The notes under the pieces were generated by a model. That model was not told where the DNA came from. It was given only the letters and a program-made list of their open reading frames with translations, and searched no databases. Both the position numbers and the translations under genes were made by a program. A DNA stretch of 64,000 nucleotides from Siphonodentalium dalli (Eukaryota > Mollusca > Scaphopoda > Gadilida > Siphonodentaliidae). Location: the NCBI GenBank assembly GCA_032622095.1, contig CP136062.1, positions 556,001-620,000 of the forward strand. The letters run 5' to 3'. The first letter of the stretch is position 1. Every line of letters begins with the position of its first letter. Below, in pieces: positions 30,905 through 42,995 of this stretch.

Positions 30905-31985
30905 GGGGGCTTATCGTGTGATGATCGCACTGTGTCATTCGGTCGCTATTAACCAGGGGGAATGATCGGAGATACCTTCAAACATTAGGCAAAATTATGC
31001 AAACCTTAGGTTGTTTTATGATAAAAGATAAAAGCAGTTTCTGAATATTGTTACTGATAATGACTGAAATAGTAACGCAGTGATCAAAATGCATGATTGT
31101 GTCAACTAAATAATCTCAACGTTTGCTATTTATGACTTCGGACGGAGAGCGGTGATGCCAGAAGTCACGTCCTGACCCAAACCTTACTTATTTCAGTAAC
31201 TACATACGATTAGTGTTGAGATAGGCTATTTTATAAGTATCCAGCGGCTCTGGGACACGTATGTCGTGTACATCAGCGGCGAATCAAAGTTTTGTTAATA
31301 CTCATGCAAGGTGAATTATTTTTACTTAAACGATGATCTAGCTCTTCAAAAAAAATTTTATGTCGACCGACAAGCATTGAAAGTATTTTGTTAAATAACA
31401 ATAGATGTCTCACTGATGGTTTGCCTTTTTTTCCACAACGAAAATAGAATATTAGCTTTGAACGATTCATAGTGCAGTTCAAAACTTTTGTCTGAATGAG
31501 TACAACTTAACCGTTGTGCATTTGCGATCACCCGCCACAAGACTGCATGGCCATGTATTATAGTAGGTTTGTCGTCTTGATGTGACTGCAACGCAAAAAA
31601 GGCATAAATGGAGAAAAAGAAGACCTTGTCGGGGTAAGGACAACAACCCTTCAAACATTATATGTGGAGCCTAAACATCCCAGTTCTAACGCGATGCACT
31701 CTAAATCGCGTTGGTAAAATTTTACCCAACAACATTCGTGCATCACGCGAATGTTGTGTAAATTTTACCCAATGCTTGGCAATGTTTTTACTCAACGCAG
31801 GGTAACAATTTAACAAGATTATAACAAACAATGCCATAGAATACCATGTGTTCACAAAAAGAGGCCAACATGTACTGCTACAAATATGGTTCACCCATTG
31901 TCTAAACACTAGGTTGCAAGCCTATTCGTTTATTGACATTAAAGCACGTGCACGTGAGAGGGATTTTCAAAACATTACTATAACT
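30905..31985. other. duplicated sequence, no recognised gene
   Basis: Matches 51069-52160 with several small indels (near 31270, 31345 and 31625). Minus-strand frames at 31391-31654 and 31658-31909 lack any recognisable domain and are partly altered in copy B. Confidence 0.4.
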
Positions 31986-31988
31986 GAT

Positions 31989-32486
31989 TAACCCGCCGTT
32001 GCACGGGCCAAGTGTGGCAAAATATAAACAGTTCGTAATTAGGAACTGATGTTTGCTAAAACTCCCCAAATCATATCACCGGACTTGGAACAAGCTGATT
32101 CACGGTACTATGAATGACACAATACTAGCACGCTTTCGCTGTCTCGATAAGGTCAAGTATAAAGAGCGTTCGAGTAGAACTTTGTCCAAATGTGGTGAAT
32201 ATAAAGAGCGTTTATGTCGTGTTATTATGTTCGGTAATGCGTATATGACGCTATAAGATTTCCTATATATGCAATATGTTCTCTCTCTCCACACCCCACC
32301 CAAACGCTATATATGCATGCATGCGAACCCTGCCCATGTTAACCGGAGAGTACATATTCATATCCTTGCCAAATTACGTCGCAATCGGTGCAGAAATGTG
32401 AATGTTCAGCCTTCATCGTTCAACATTCATATATACAATTTTCACGGATAATATTCCCCACACTATCTCTCTCTCTCTCACATCTA

Positions 32487-32520
<34 letters not shown>

Positions 32521-33050
32521 ACTAGCAATCTCTATATCTCTCTAACTCCATCTCCCTTTCGATCGATCTTTCTCTCTCCATCTATCCAGTTCTCCCCCTC
32601 CCTCTCTCCCCCCCTCTCTCTCTCTTCCTCTCTCTCTCTCTATCTCACTAGCAATCTCTATATCTCTCTAACTCCATCTCCCTTTCGATCGATCTTTCTC
32701 TCTCCGTCTATTCAGTTCCCCCCTCTCTCTCTCTACCTATCTATCTATCTCTCTCTCTCTCTCTCATAGGCACCATGAACAATTTCCTATATACAAAATA
32801 CACGGAGAATATTGTCAAAATTATCAACACTATCTCTTTTTCCCCACCTCCATCAAATCAACCGCTATATATGCATGTATGTGAACCCTGCCCTTGTTAT
32901 AACCGGAGAGTACAGATTCATATCCATACCAAATTTCGTCGCAATCGGTGCAGAAATGTGAATGTTCAGCCTTCATCGTTCAACATTCGACTGCTCATAT
33001 TTTCACAAGTTCCTATATACAATATACACGGAGATTATTCTCGAAATTGC

Positions 33051-33114
<64 letters not shown>

Positions 33115-33155
33115 CCCCCCCCCATCTCTCTATCTTTCTCTTTCCATCTGGGTCC

Positions 33156-33195
<40 letters not shown>

Positions 33196-33290
33196 CTCTC
33201 TCTCTCTCTCTCCGGTCCCCTCTCTCTCCCCTATATATAATTGATCATTTTCAAGGTCAAGGTCAGATCGGGGTCACAATTTAACCCGTC
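31989..33290. repeat. compound repeat with (CT)n and (TA)n, copy A
   Basis: Begins with an element edge 'ACCCGCCGTTGCACGGGCC', runs through 'TATAAAGAGCGTT' words, then tandem units sharing 'AACCGGAGAGTACA', 'CGTCGCAATCGGTGCAGAAA' and 'CAACATTCGACTGCTCATAT'. These are separated by long (CT)n tracts (32465-32765, 33155-33230) and (TA)n at 33055-33110. Reading frames such as repeated Ile-Tyr or Ser-Leu strings are microsatellite artefacts. Confidence 0.85.
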
Positions 33291-34055
33291 CATGACACTT
33301 TCCGTAGGTTGAAAGTTTGAGCTCAATCGGTTCGAGTCTATAACGGACACATATATATATCATACTAGCCGATGAGCCCGACGTTGTCCGGGCTATTCAA
33401 AAACCAAATTTCAAGTCGATAGCTCTACCCGTTTCCGAGATCTGGTCTGCGCATGCGCGAAGCTGGCGTCGCACGGGCTCGGCTACCAGATAAAATTCGT
33501 ATCCGGGGCAAGATACATTCACATACCAAATTTCAAGTCGATAGCTCCACCCGTTTCCGAGATCTCGTCTGCGCATGCGCGAAGCTGGCGTCGCACGGGC
33601 TCGCCGACCCGATAAAATTCGTATGCGGGGCAAGATACATTCACATAGCAAATTTCAAGTCGATAGATCCACCCGTTTCCGAGATCTCGTTCACATAGCA
33701 AATTTCAAGTCGATAGATCCACCCGTTTCCGAGATCTCGTCTGCGCATGCACGAAGCGGGCGCCGCACGGGCTCGGCGACCCGATAATATTCGCATCCGG
33801 GGCAAGATACATTTACATATAAAATTTCAAGTCGATAGCTCCACCCGTTTCCGAGATCTCGTCTGCGCATGCGCGAAGCGGGGGCCGCACGGGCTCGCCA
33901 ATACGACAGCGACGACCGCCTGGTCAAACTACACTCACGTACCAAGTTTCGTCCCGATCGGTCGAGAATCGTAGATTTGTATTAATGACAGACATACAGA
34001 CAGACAGACAGACAGACAAACAAACAGATTGTATCAAAATATATATGAGATACAG
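33291..34055 (+). mobile_element. 0.7-kb element family member with internal ~122-bp repeats
   Basis: The family start 'ACTAGCCGATGAGCCCGAC' is at 33365 and the tail of (GACA)n then 'TCAAAATATATATGAGATAC' ends near 34050. The interior repeats a ~122-base unit four to five times (33420-33905), each with 'TTTCAAGTCGATAG', 'CCACCCGTTTCCGAGATCTC' and 'TGCGCATGCGC'. Confidence 0.7.
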
Positions 34056-35616
34056 TCACGGTCACGCCCAGACCCAGACGTAAGAATCACATTACACGCA
34101 TACGCTCTTTACCAAAGACACTGCGGATACGAACGCTCTTTAACTATCATCGCGATTAACACCACAGTGCCGTTTTTGTGACTGGGTGTGATGAACGGGT
34201 GCTCGGAGATTCTCCAAAACGCCGCGACGACCATTCCCGTGGGAATTTTTACCATTAGACGGGAAGTTTGGTGCAGCCGTTTTCGATTCTATAAAGTACA
34301 AATATATATATACACATATATATACACACATATACGTAGTTCTCAAAATATATAGTAGATATATTGGTTGAACGATGACCTATAACTTCACGCGAATGTT
34401 AAACGCTGATTTGGACTTTGGCCGGGGGGTGGGGGGGGGGGGGGTTGGAGGGCTCGCAAATGATTCACATGATTTTGATTTCGCTGTAATTACTTTATAT
34501 TAACAAAAAGTGTTGTTATATGGGGGGTTTTCGTGCATTTTTAATGTTTCATTTAAAAAAGTACACACTTCCAGAAAAATTGATTTGGACTATTTCTACA
34601 CGCTTTACTCGAAATTGTTACAACGGGATATTGACATAACTTCCCTGATATGACAAAAAACGCATTTTGTTTGGCATCCCTACCCTCCCCACCCCTGTGG
34701 TATCGGCAATTTTTCTCCCTATTTTCAAATTTTGACACACAACTGAAATAAACGCTCTTTATTCTAACCATATCAGGAATAGACTAACACGAAACGCTCT
34801 GCTCTGTTCCTTGCCTTGAATATGGCTGTGTTTGTTTGTGATGTTGCATTCTGATGATTTATTCGGATTAAAAGTGGATTATAATGGAAATAGCATTCAG
34901 TTACAGGTATGATTTATATTCTAACCATTAATTAGAATATAGTTCATATATCCGATATTTATCCGTAATTTGAGAGAATATTCGTCGACGAAAAATCCCT
35001 ATGGGAAATTTTGGAATTGTGTGTGTTCTCTGTACACTGATCTATTTTTGCAAATATATCAGCAATTATAAAATAATATTTCCAATTTGACGCCTGGTAA
35101 ATATCCTTATCTATGTTTGTATTTTCAAATTATAGTTGAATTGAAGCTTAACAACTAATATGTCATGGATTTGTCTACAAAATGTCAACAATGACTCCAA
35201 AGTCAAGATTGAGTTCACTGTCCTGAGATGTTCAGCTTTAAATGTATTACAGCAAATTAGCCAAAACACTTGTTCCGTTCATGTACTAATAGCTTGCAGA
35301 GAAATATAACATCTAACTGTATATGCAGTGGATTAGAATTTCCATTTAGCAGAATGGAATTTGATCACCAATGTCATAAAACATGTTTTGTATATCTACA
35401 ACTGAAGTTGTTTAAATCCAACAAGCGCCTCCAATCCATCCATACACAGTGTATCAAATCAGATGACTGGTGCCATTCTATGAGCATGTAACTGGTTGGA
35501 AAATATATGTTGATGACTGAAATAACACTATAGTATTCAACATGACCAGGGCATCACCCACTTCAGCAATACAAATAGCCCAAACATGCCACAAGGACAT
35601 TTAGTGCAGACAGACT
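34056..35616. other. duplicated sequence (34690-35616), no recognised gene
   Basis: 34690-35616 matches 60295-61265. A G-rich run with 13 consecutive G at 34431-34443 and a (TATA) tract near 34303-34324 are present. 35235-35345 is the block also related to 5733-5840. No domain is recognised in frames on either strand. Confidence 0.4.
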
Positions 35617-38275
35617 CGAGCCGTCCAAAACACTCAGTGGACAAAAGTAACCCCACGTATAAAAATTCGTCGAAATCCCATAAAAATTCGCGATTTGACC
35701 TTGAATTGACCCGATTTCTTGGTCAAGGTCACGTCGCACGGGCAAACGAATCGGCTTACGACACTCCCCACACGAAAGTATCCCCATACACTAATTTTCA
35801 TCGAAATCCCGCGTTCGACCTTGAAATGACCCGATTTCAAGGTCAAGGTCACGTCGCACGGGCAAATTTATAGGCCACTCCCCGGCCGAAAGTATCCCAC
35901 ATACAAAGTCCCATCGAAATCGGCTCGGCCGTTTTCGATTCCATCGCGAACAGACACACACACAAAGCCAGACAGACAGATCTCCCAAAAATATATAATA
36001 TACTAGCTGGTGGACCCGACTTCGTCCGGGCTGTTTCTCCTCTGCTTTTCGGCGAATTGCGCGGTTTGATCTTGAATTGTCCATTTTGAAGATCAAGGTC
36101 AGGTGGGGTCACGATTTGACCCGTCCAAAACACTGCCCGGACAAAAGTACCCGACAAAAGTACCCGTCGAAATCCATCCGGTTTTACCCGATTTCACTTG
36201 AATTGATCATTTGAAGGTCAAGGTCAGGTCGGGGTGACGATTTGACCCGTCCAAAACACACAGTGGAGAAAAGTAACCCTATGTATCAAATTTCGTCGAA
36301 ATCCCATAAAAATTCGGGATTTGACCTTGAATTGACCCGATTTCAAGGTCAAGGTCACGTCGCACGGGCAAATGAATAGGCATATGAAACTCGCCTTACG
36401 AAAGTATCCCTAGACACCAATTTTCATCGACATCCCGTGATACTCGGGCGTTTGACCTTGAAATGACCCGATTTCAATGTCACGTTGCACGTGCAAATTA
36501 ATAGGCCCATGCCAGTCCCCGGCCGAAAGTACCCCCACATACCAAGTTTCATCGAAATCGGCTCGGCCGTTTTCGAGTCCATCGCGAACATACACACAGA
36601 CATATTTCCCAAAATATATAATACTAGAAGGTGACCCGACTTCGTCCGGGCTATTCAAAAACCAAAGTCGATAGCTCCACCCGTTTTCGAGATCTGGTCT
36701 GCGCATGGGCTCGGCGACCCGATAAAATTCGTATCCGGGGCAAGATACATACACATATCAAATTTCAAGTCGATAGCTCCACCCGTTTTCGAGATATATA
36801 GCACAATGTCATTTGCGGATACCTCGGCCGGTGATGAGTTAATGCGACATCGGCCGGTTAAGAGTTAACGCGATCACGTCACGATATGTTGATGGCGTAA
36901 TATATTTACGCAATGATTTTCGATGAGCGAAGCATGGTCCTGCGTTCTTCCCGATAATTAAGGTAGAAACATTAAACGTACACAGGCGTGTGATACATCA
37001 TTGGAAAGATATAGCGCCACAGATTCTAACCGTGCAAATTATATGACTGGCAATTTATTATTCGCGCTATATCGAATCGATTTGTGAGCACCGAACTGAA
37101 ATATATTAACGCAAAACGGCGTAAAAACAGATTTGACCTCGGGCACGTGAAAAGTTGACCTCGGATCTGAAAAATAATATGCCTATGTTCGTCCCCGGCC
37201 GAAAATACCCCCACATACCAAGTTTCATCGAAATCGGCTGGGCCATTTTCGAGTCCATCGATTACACACACACAGACAGATACACACACACACATATCTT
37301 TCAAAATATATAATAGACTAGAAGGTGACCCGACTTCGTCCGGGCTTTTGACCTTGAATTGTCTATTTTGAAGGCCAAGGTCAAGGGGGTCACGATTTGA
37401 CCCGTCCAAAACACTGCCCGAACAAAAGTACCCGACAAAAGTACCCGTCGAAATCCATCCGGTTTTACCCGATTTGACCTTGTAGAAGGTGACCCGACTT
37501 CGTCCGGGCTTTGACCTTGAATTGACCATTTTGAAGGTCAAGGTCAGGTGGGGTCATACACCAACACCCCAAAAAAGGTGGAAATCGGCCAGCGGATACC
37601 GGGAAATCGGCCCAGCGGATACCGAGATACCCTATGTATCAAATTTCGTCCGTAAAAATCCGCCAGTTTAACCCGATTTGATTTCCACTCAAGTATATAA
37701 ACGCGCCTCATATACACACGCTCATTAATTATCAAGTTTCAACGTAAAGATAAATTACCATCGGTGCCCGAGATATCGCCAAGACGTCGGAAACAGTCAA
37801 ATGCATCGGCCGGTTAAGCGTTAACGTGATCTAACGTTATGACCTCTAACGACGTCATAGAAGTTACGCATTGTTTTTATCCTGAGGGAAGATAGTACCA
37901 CTTCTTCCTGATAATTGAGGCAGATAACCAAAACGGATACATACGCATTCTATATCGTTGGAAAGAGGAAACACGAAAGATTCTCACAGTGTCATTATTA
38001 TGACTGGCATTTTATTATTCGCGCTGTTTCGAATCGATTTGTAAGCACCGAACTCAAATGAAAGTCCCGTAACACAGCGTAAAAACAGATTTGACCTCGG
38101 CACGTGAAAAGTTGACATCGGATCTGAAAATCAATAGGCCATGTTCGTTCGAATTACGTGTCCGTACCAAGTTTGGTCGAAATCGGTCCAGCCGTGTTCG
38201 AGTCCATCGCGAACACACACACACACACACCCTCCCTCACAAACACACAGATCTTCCAAAATATATAATAGATAT
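35617..38275 (+). mobile_element. tandem array of ~0.7-kb family elements
   Basis: At least four members lie head to tail. Starts with the 'ACTAG..GGTG.CCCGAC' edge are at about 36002, 36614 and 37319, with a partial start (GTAGAAGGTGACCCGAC) at 37483. Tails of the form (CA)n-(GACA)n-'CAAAATATATAATA' end near 36001, 36612, 37316 and 38271. Sequence between is rich in 'GACCTTGA' and 'TCAAGGTCAAGGTCA', and in 'CGAAATCGGCTCGGCCGTTT'. No coding capacity. Confidence 0.75.
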
Positions 38276-40425
38276 ATTCTCTATGGAGGTCAAGTTCATA
38301 TTGATATCGTAGTCCCATGTTTCTGTTCGTCAGATACAGACTCAAGTATGTAGGAGCCTCCTTGATACCGGTATATTTATCAAGGATAACTATACGGGGC
38401 CTCTGCATATTGACATAAGCGTGTACATCGCAACACATATCTAGCAAAATGGCCCTTTAAGTGAGATGTCTTTCAACAGGGGTCAATGTCGTTTTAGGGT
38501 CAAGGTCAAGGTCACATAAGCCCCACCCCCCACATCAACTTGACAACAAATTTGGTTGAGGTCCCATCTCAACACTTCTGCCACCACGTCGACCCATGTT
38601 AAGATGGACACGGAATCGTTCTGCATGGCTGACGCCAACGCTGACAAAACATTTTTTAAAAACCCCTGCGAGCCGATGTTGAATTAGAATAGCGGCAGCC
38701 GGCCAATTGCTTTCGCGCGACTCAAACCGTGAAGCTTGTCCCCTTGTTAGGGTAGATTGGTTCAATTATATATCTCGAGCGAAATGATATGCCGCCGAAA
38801 CGTCTGTGCGGCCAATTCTTTGCGAGACGGGAATTTATTGAATCTGTTGTCCGCCTATTAGGGGGAATATTCGTTAATCAATTTGTCTGGAGGGAAATTC
38901 AACGCAGCTGAGGCGAGCGCATTATTATAAAACGCCACAACTAAACATCCGGCACAACGCACGAAAGGGCACATTCTTGCCTATTTAACTGGAGTAATTT
39001 GATTCTGAAGTAGGCACGTTTGCGTTGTGTTAATTTCGCATATATCTTTTGCGAAAACGGTTATCATTATATTTATATGTATGATAATTAATAATGCCTA
39101 CAGACCATGCATGCACACGCATTGGACTACTAAACTAATTACAAACAATTTCACTCAAGTGAAATTGCGCTGTGGTCAACCAAAATTGCGATGCGATTAA
39201 GCGAAATTGCGCTGTGAATAAGCGATCCAGCGAGCACACTGTACTAGTAACCAACGAGCGAGTCCCAGCGTGGTTTCGGCGGCCAAATGCACACGCTCTG
39301 ACTATTGCGCTAAGGGACACAATTGCACAGTGGACACGACATTTGCGCTAAAATGACGCGCAATTACATAAAACTGCAGCGACAGTACAATGTACTGAAG
39401 CACATTAGCATTGTATTGCAACGACATTGTGCTGCACTCAAGCGCAATTACACTGTGGTGCGGCGAAATTGTGCTGCACTCAAGCGCAATTGCACTGCGA
39501 TGTCGCGACATTGCTATGCACTCAAGCGCAATTGCACTGCGATGCCGCGACATTGCGCTGTACTCAAGCGCAATTGCACTATGATGTCGCGACATTGCGC
39601 TGCACTCAATCGCAATTGCACTGCTGCGATGTGCACTGCGGTACGGCGACATTGCGCTCCACCAAGCGCAATTGCACTGTGGTACGGTGACATTGATCTG
39701 CATGGATGCGCAATTGCACTGGTGCAGCGACATTGCGTTACACTGAAGCTCAATTGCACTGCGATGCCGCGAAATTGCGATGCATTCAAGCGCAATTGCA
39801 CTGCGGCGACTTTGCGTTGCACTCAAGCGCAATTGCACTGTGGTACGGCGAAATTGCTCTGCACAGGAGCGAAATTGTAGTGTGGTGAGACGACATTGCG
39901 CCGACCTGAAGGCGCCAATTTCATAGCCGAGTACGCGCATTGGCAGTCTCCAGACGGTAGATAAAGCGTGTATGTGTATATATAATTGAGTCTAGTCCAG
40001 TCATGTGAAATCAGTCTTTCCGGTGGAGACCAAATTGGTCTGGATTCTGGCCCACAGCCAAATGACGTAAATTACGTCATGGAGCATGTCATGACGTCTT
40101 CGCTGGTTTTCGTTCAGCTAACCAACGAAATTGGTCAAAATGATACTAATGTATAGGCCTAAATCACATAGGAATTGTTCGGAAAAACTGAAGTTGCTTA
40201 ATTCATAATCATCCCACTGTCCACTGCCGATTCCGTGATTTGACCATTTCCTTGGGAGATCAATTGCCCCCAGAGGGGATACCAATTACCAATTCGATAC
40301 CAATACACGACCGGAAGTCGCGTGATTTTTCACCCCTATTGTGTACGCCGCTCCAGATCGGGCCGAAATTCTGTTTCATGGTATTGTAAAAATTAGTGAC
40401 GTCATTCACGCCTAAACCTATAGTG
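38275..40425 (-). repeat. inverted copy of 15110-16350 with an insertion
   Basis: Read as reverse complement, 38275-39063 matches 15560-16350 and 39985-40425 matches 15110-15540. Shared words include 'GAGATGTCTTTCAACAG', 'CGCAACACATATCTAGC' and 'TGACGTCATTCACGCC' or near matches. The 39064-39984 section is absent from 15540-15560. This makes a large inverted repeat spanning about 25 kb of the window. Confidence 0.8.
39320..39900. repeat. 42-bp minisatellite, AAGCGCAATTGCACTG type
   Basis: About thirteen units of a 42-base repeat, each with the near-palindrome GCGCAATTGC and a 'GCGACATTGCGCTGCACTC' half. Because 42 is a multiple of three and stops are rare in the unit, long frames are open on both strands (39323-39880 plus, 39302-39940 minus). 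None has a domain, so it is treated as non-coding. Confidence 0.85.
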
Positions 40426-40454
40426 GTTGCTAATTTTGCTATAAATATACACTT

Positions 40455-41190
40455 TTTAGTGCAGCGTGCGTTATAAATGGACGTGGCACTTTTTTAGTGC
40501 AGCGTGCGTTATAAGTGAGCGTGGCTGATTTTAGTGCAGCGTACGTTATAAGTGGGTGTGGCACTTTTTTAGTGCTGCGTGCGTTATAGGTGGGCGTGAC
40601 ACTTGTTTAGTGCAGCGTGCGTTATAAGTGGGCGTGACACTTTTTTAGTGCAGCGTGTGTTATAAGTGATCGTGTTACTTTTTTTAAGTGCAGCGTGCTT
40701 TATAAGTGGGCGTGACACTTTTTTAGTGTAGCGTGCGTTATAAGTGGGCGTGGCTGATTTTAGTGCAGCGTACGTTATAAGTCGGCGTGGCACTTTTTAG
40801 TGCATCGTGCGTTATATATGGGATTGCCACTTTTTAAGTGCAGCGTGCGTTATAAGTGGGCGTGGCTGTTTATAGTGCAGCGTGCGTTATAAGTGGGCGT
40901 GGAACTTTTTAGTGCAGCGTGCGTTATAAGTGGTCGTGGAACTTTGTTGGTGCATCGTGTGTTATATGTGGGCGTGGCACTTTTAAATAAAACCTCTTAT
41001 AACGCACGCTGCACTAAAAATGTGCCACGCCCACTAATACCGCACGCTGCACTAAAAATGCCACGCCTAATTATAACGCACGCTGCACTAAAAAAAGTGC
41101 CACGCCCACATATAACGCACGCTGCACTAAAAACGTGCCACGCCCACTTATACCGCACGCTGCTCTAAAATAGTGCCACTCCGACTTATA
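40455..41190. repeat. ~39-bp minisatellite with an orientation switch
   Basis: About fourteen forward units ('GTGCAGCGTGCGTTATAAG'-TGGGCGTGGCACTTTTTTA) fill 40455-40984. After 'AAATAAAACC' the same unit runs in reverse ('TATAACGCACGCTGCACTA') for about five units to 41190. Single-strand DNA or RNA from here could fold into a long hairpin. Confidence 0.85.
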
Positions 41191-41695
41191 ATGCATGGTT
41201 TAGACATGGTTTTGTATGTATATATATATAGGTTTATAATAGAGCGTAATTCCGATTAAAATAATCCATATATTGGTTTGCTAGCTGAAACAGGCTCCCA
41301 TGAAACAGCGTTTATTCGGCGTCGTAGGGGCCTGTGGCCCCTTCATAAAGAGGCAGCCCCTTTGTTCGCTACGCGCACATGACAGGCATGCCCTACTTTG
41401 TTGTATGTATAGATAATATTGAATAAGCTAATTCAATATATCCTGGTGAAATAGGTTCACATTTGGACATAATGGTTGAGATGTATTCATATTGGAGGCT
41501 CTGGAATAAGCCCATAGTGGGGGGTTTATACCCGTTATTCTGTTGGATGGCGCGTACATCTGGTCTGCAAATAGGTTCATATGGAACCCAAATATTTACA
41601 TTTATTAGGATCTGAAATAAGCCCACAGTGAAATTATTTTGTGTGTTTTATTTTTTTATTTACTTAATTAAATGTTTTTAGATCGCAATTTAGAA
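41191..41695. other. short 'AATAAGCCCATAGTGG'-type repeats, no gene
   Basis: Words such as 'GAATAAGCCCATAGTGG' (41510) and 'GAAATAAGCCCACAGTG' (41607), together with 'AATAGGTTCA' (41451, 41571), recur, and a related word is common at 55.3-56.9 kb. No coding signal. Confidence 0.5.
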
Positions 41696-42172
41696 AAAAA
41701 ATAACCTTCAAAAAGGTCAATTCAAGGTCAAATCGGGCAAAACGGGGCGGATTTCGACGAAATTGTTACCTAGCGTTGCTGTTGTCCTGCGAATCTTTTG
41801 GACGGGTCAAATCGTTACCCCGACCTGACCTTGACCTTAAAAAAAGTCAATTCAAGGTCAAATCGGGTAAAACGGACGGATTTCGACGAAATTTGATACC
41901 TAGAACTACTTTTGTCCGGTGCGTGTTTTGGACGGATCAAATCGTGACCCCGACCTGACCTTGACCTTCAAAATGGTCAAATCACGGTCAAATCTTGAAT
42001 GTTGACGGGATTTCGGCGAAATTTTGGTCAAATCGAGTAAAACCGGACGGATTTCGACGGGTACTTTTGTCGGGTACTTTTGTCCTTCAAAATGATCAAT
42101 TCAAAGTCAAATCGCGCAATTCGCCGAAAAGCAGAGGGGAAACAGCCGGACGAAGTCGGGTCCACCAGCTAG
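41696..42172 (-). mobile_element. 0.7-kb family member, reverse orientation, truncated
   Basis: Its reverse complement begins 'ACTAGCTGGTGGACCCGAC' at 42172 and runs leftwards through 'GACCTTGAATTGACC' segments. The (CA)n/AATATATAATA tail is not seen, so it is 3'-truncated. Confidence 0.65.
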
Positions 42173-42989
42173 TTATAATATATTTTCGCATACCCCAATA
42201 CTTAATATATATTACTTTCGGGATAAACTCCGAGGAGGCGAAACAATGTCGGTCGTTTCTTTCACCATCTCAAATGCACATTTGTCACTGCTCGCCTCAT
42301 GCCACACACTAAACGGGGACTGGAGTTTGAAGGAATGAGAGTCCAACAGTGGTTCAAATCTTGTCCTTTTCGAATCGACCTTAGTTTTATTCTCACGCCT
42401 CAAAAAAAATTCCATCTAAAGTTTTGCACTTAGAAAAGCATTTTTCTCTCAGACAAGCGAAAGAGTTCTCCAAAAATAATCCTTTATATATATACTCCGT
42501 ATCAAAGACGCGGCCGTAACTTTCATCACGTCCTATTCAAATACTGATTCATATATTTCACGTTATGCTACACACGAAACGGAGTCGACTTTTGGGGAAC
42601 TCCAATCAAAATCAAGGTCTACTCGAGTGGAATTATATAATATTGGAATGATTATTCCAAGAATACATTTGCAATGATTTAATACTAATGAATAATTTTA
42701 TTTTCGAGGCTGCCCAAAACTTTATATAAGAGACACATCCCAGGATGGGAACATACGAATTTTAATAGCAGATGACTATTAGGGGGGGTGGAAATATACA
42801 ATAATAATTCTGAGTACAGGTGACAACTGCAGTCGAAAACGCCTCATGAACTCAGCCACTGCATTTTTACCGTGTGGATTACCACAGTGTATTTGCAACC
42901 AGATAGACACTTTCGATTCGTATAATTTTGAACAAGTTGGGAGAGACTAGCAGCAACAACAACACCATATACCATTATACACGTATAAA

Positions 42990-42995
42990 TACCAT
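42990..42995. other. empty target site TACCAT of the Polinton
   Basis: Copy B reads 'CACGTATAAA' TACCAT 'ATATAATTG', joining the left and right flanks of the copy-A Polinton with one copy of the 6-bp word. Confidence 0.9.

Larger units (their letters stand above)
14445..35617. repeat. segmental duplication copy A
   Basis: Long stretches here match 42650-61266 in the same orientation, base for base apart from scattered substitutions and small indels. Examples are 21308-28242 against 42990-49872, 29711-32250 against 49873-52420, and 34690-35617 against 60295-61266. Copy A differs by an insertion at about 14796-17494, the Polinton at 17514-21307, and the element pair at 28243-29710. A 69-base segment near 22456-22524 is absent from B between two ATGG words, suggesting a microhomology deletion. 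The high similarity implies a recent event, or haplotypes joined in assembly. Confidence 0.9.

Noticed and set aside
32775-33284. Frames rich in Ile-Tyr and Ser-Leu repeats (also at 52.5-54.4 and 58.4-60.4 kb)
   Set aside because: Translations of (TA)n and (CT)n microsatellites in several frames.
39302-39940. Long minus-strand frame (212 codons)
   Set aside because: Product of the 42-bp minisatellite; equally long frames lie on the other strand.
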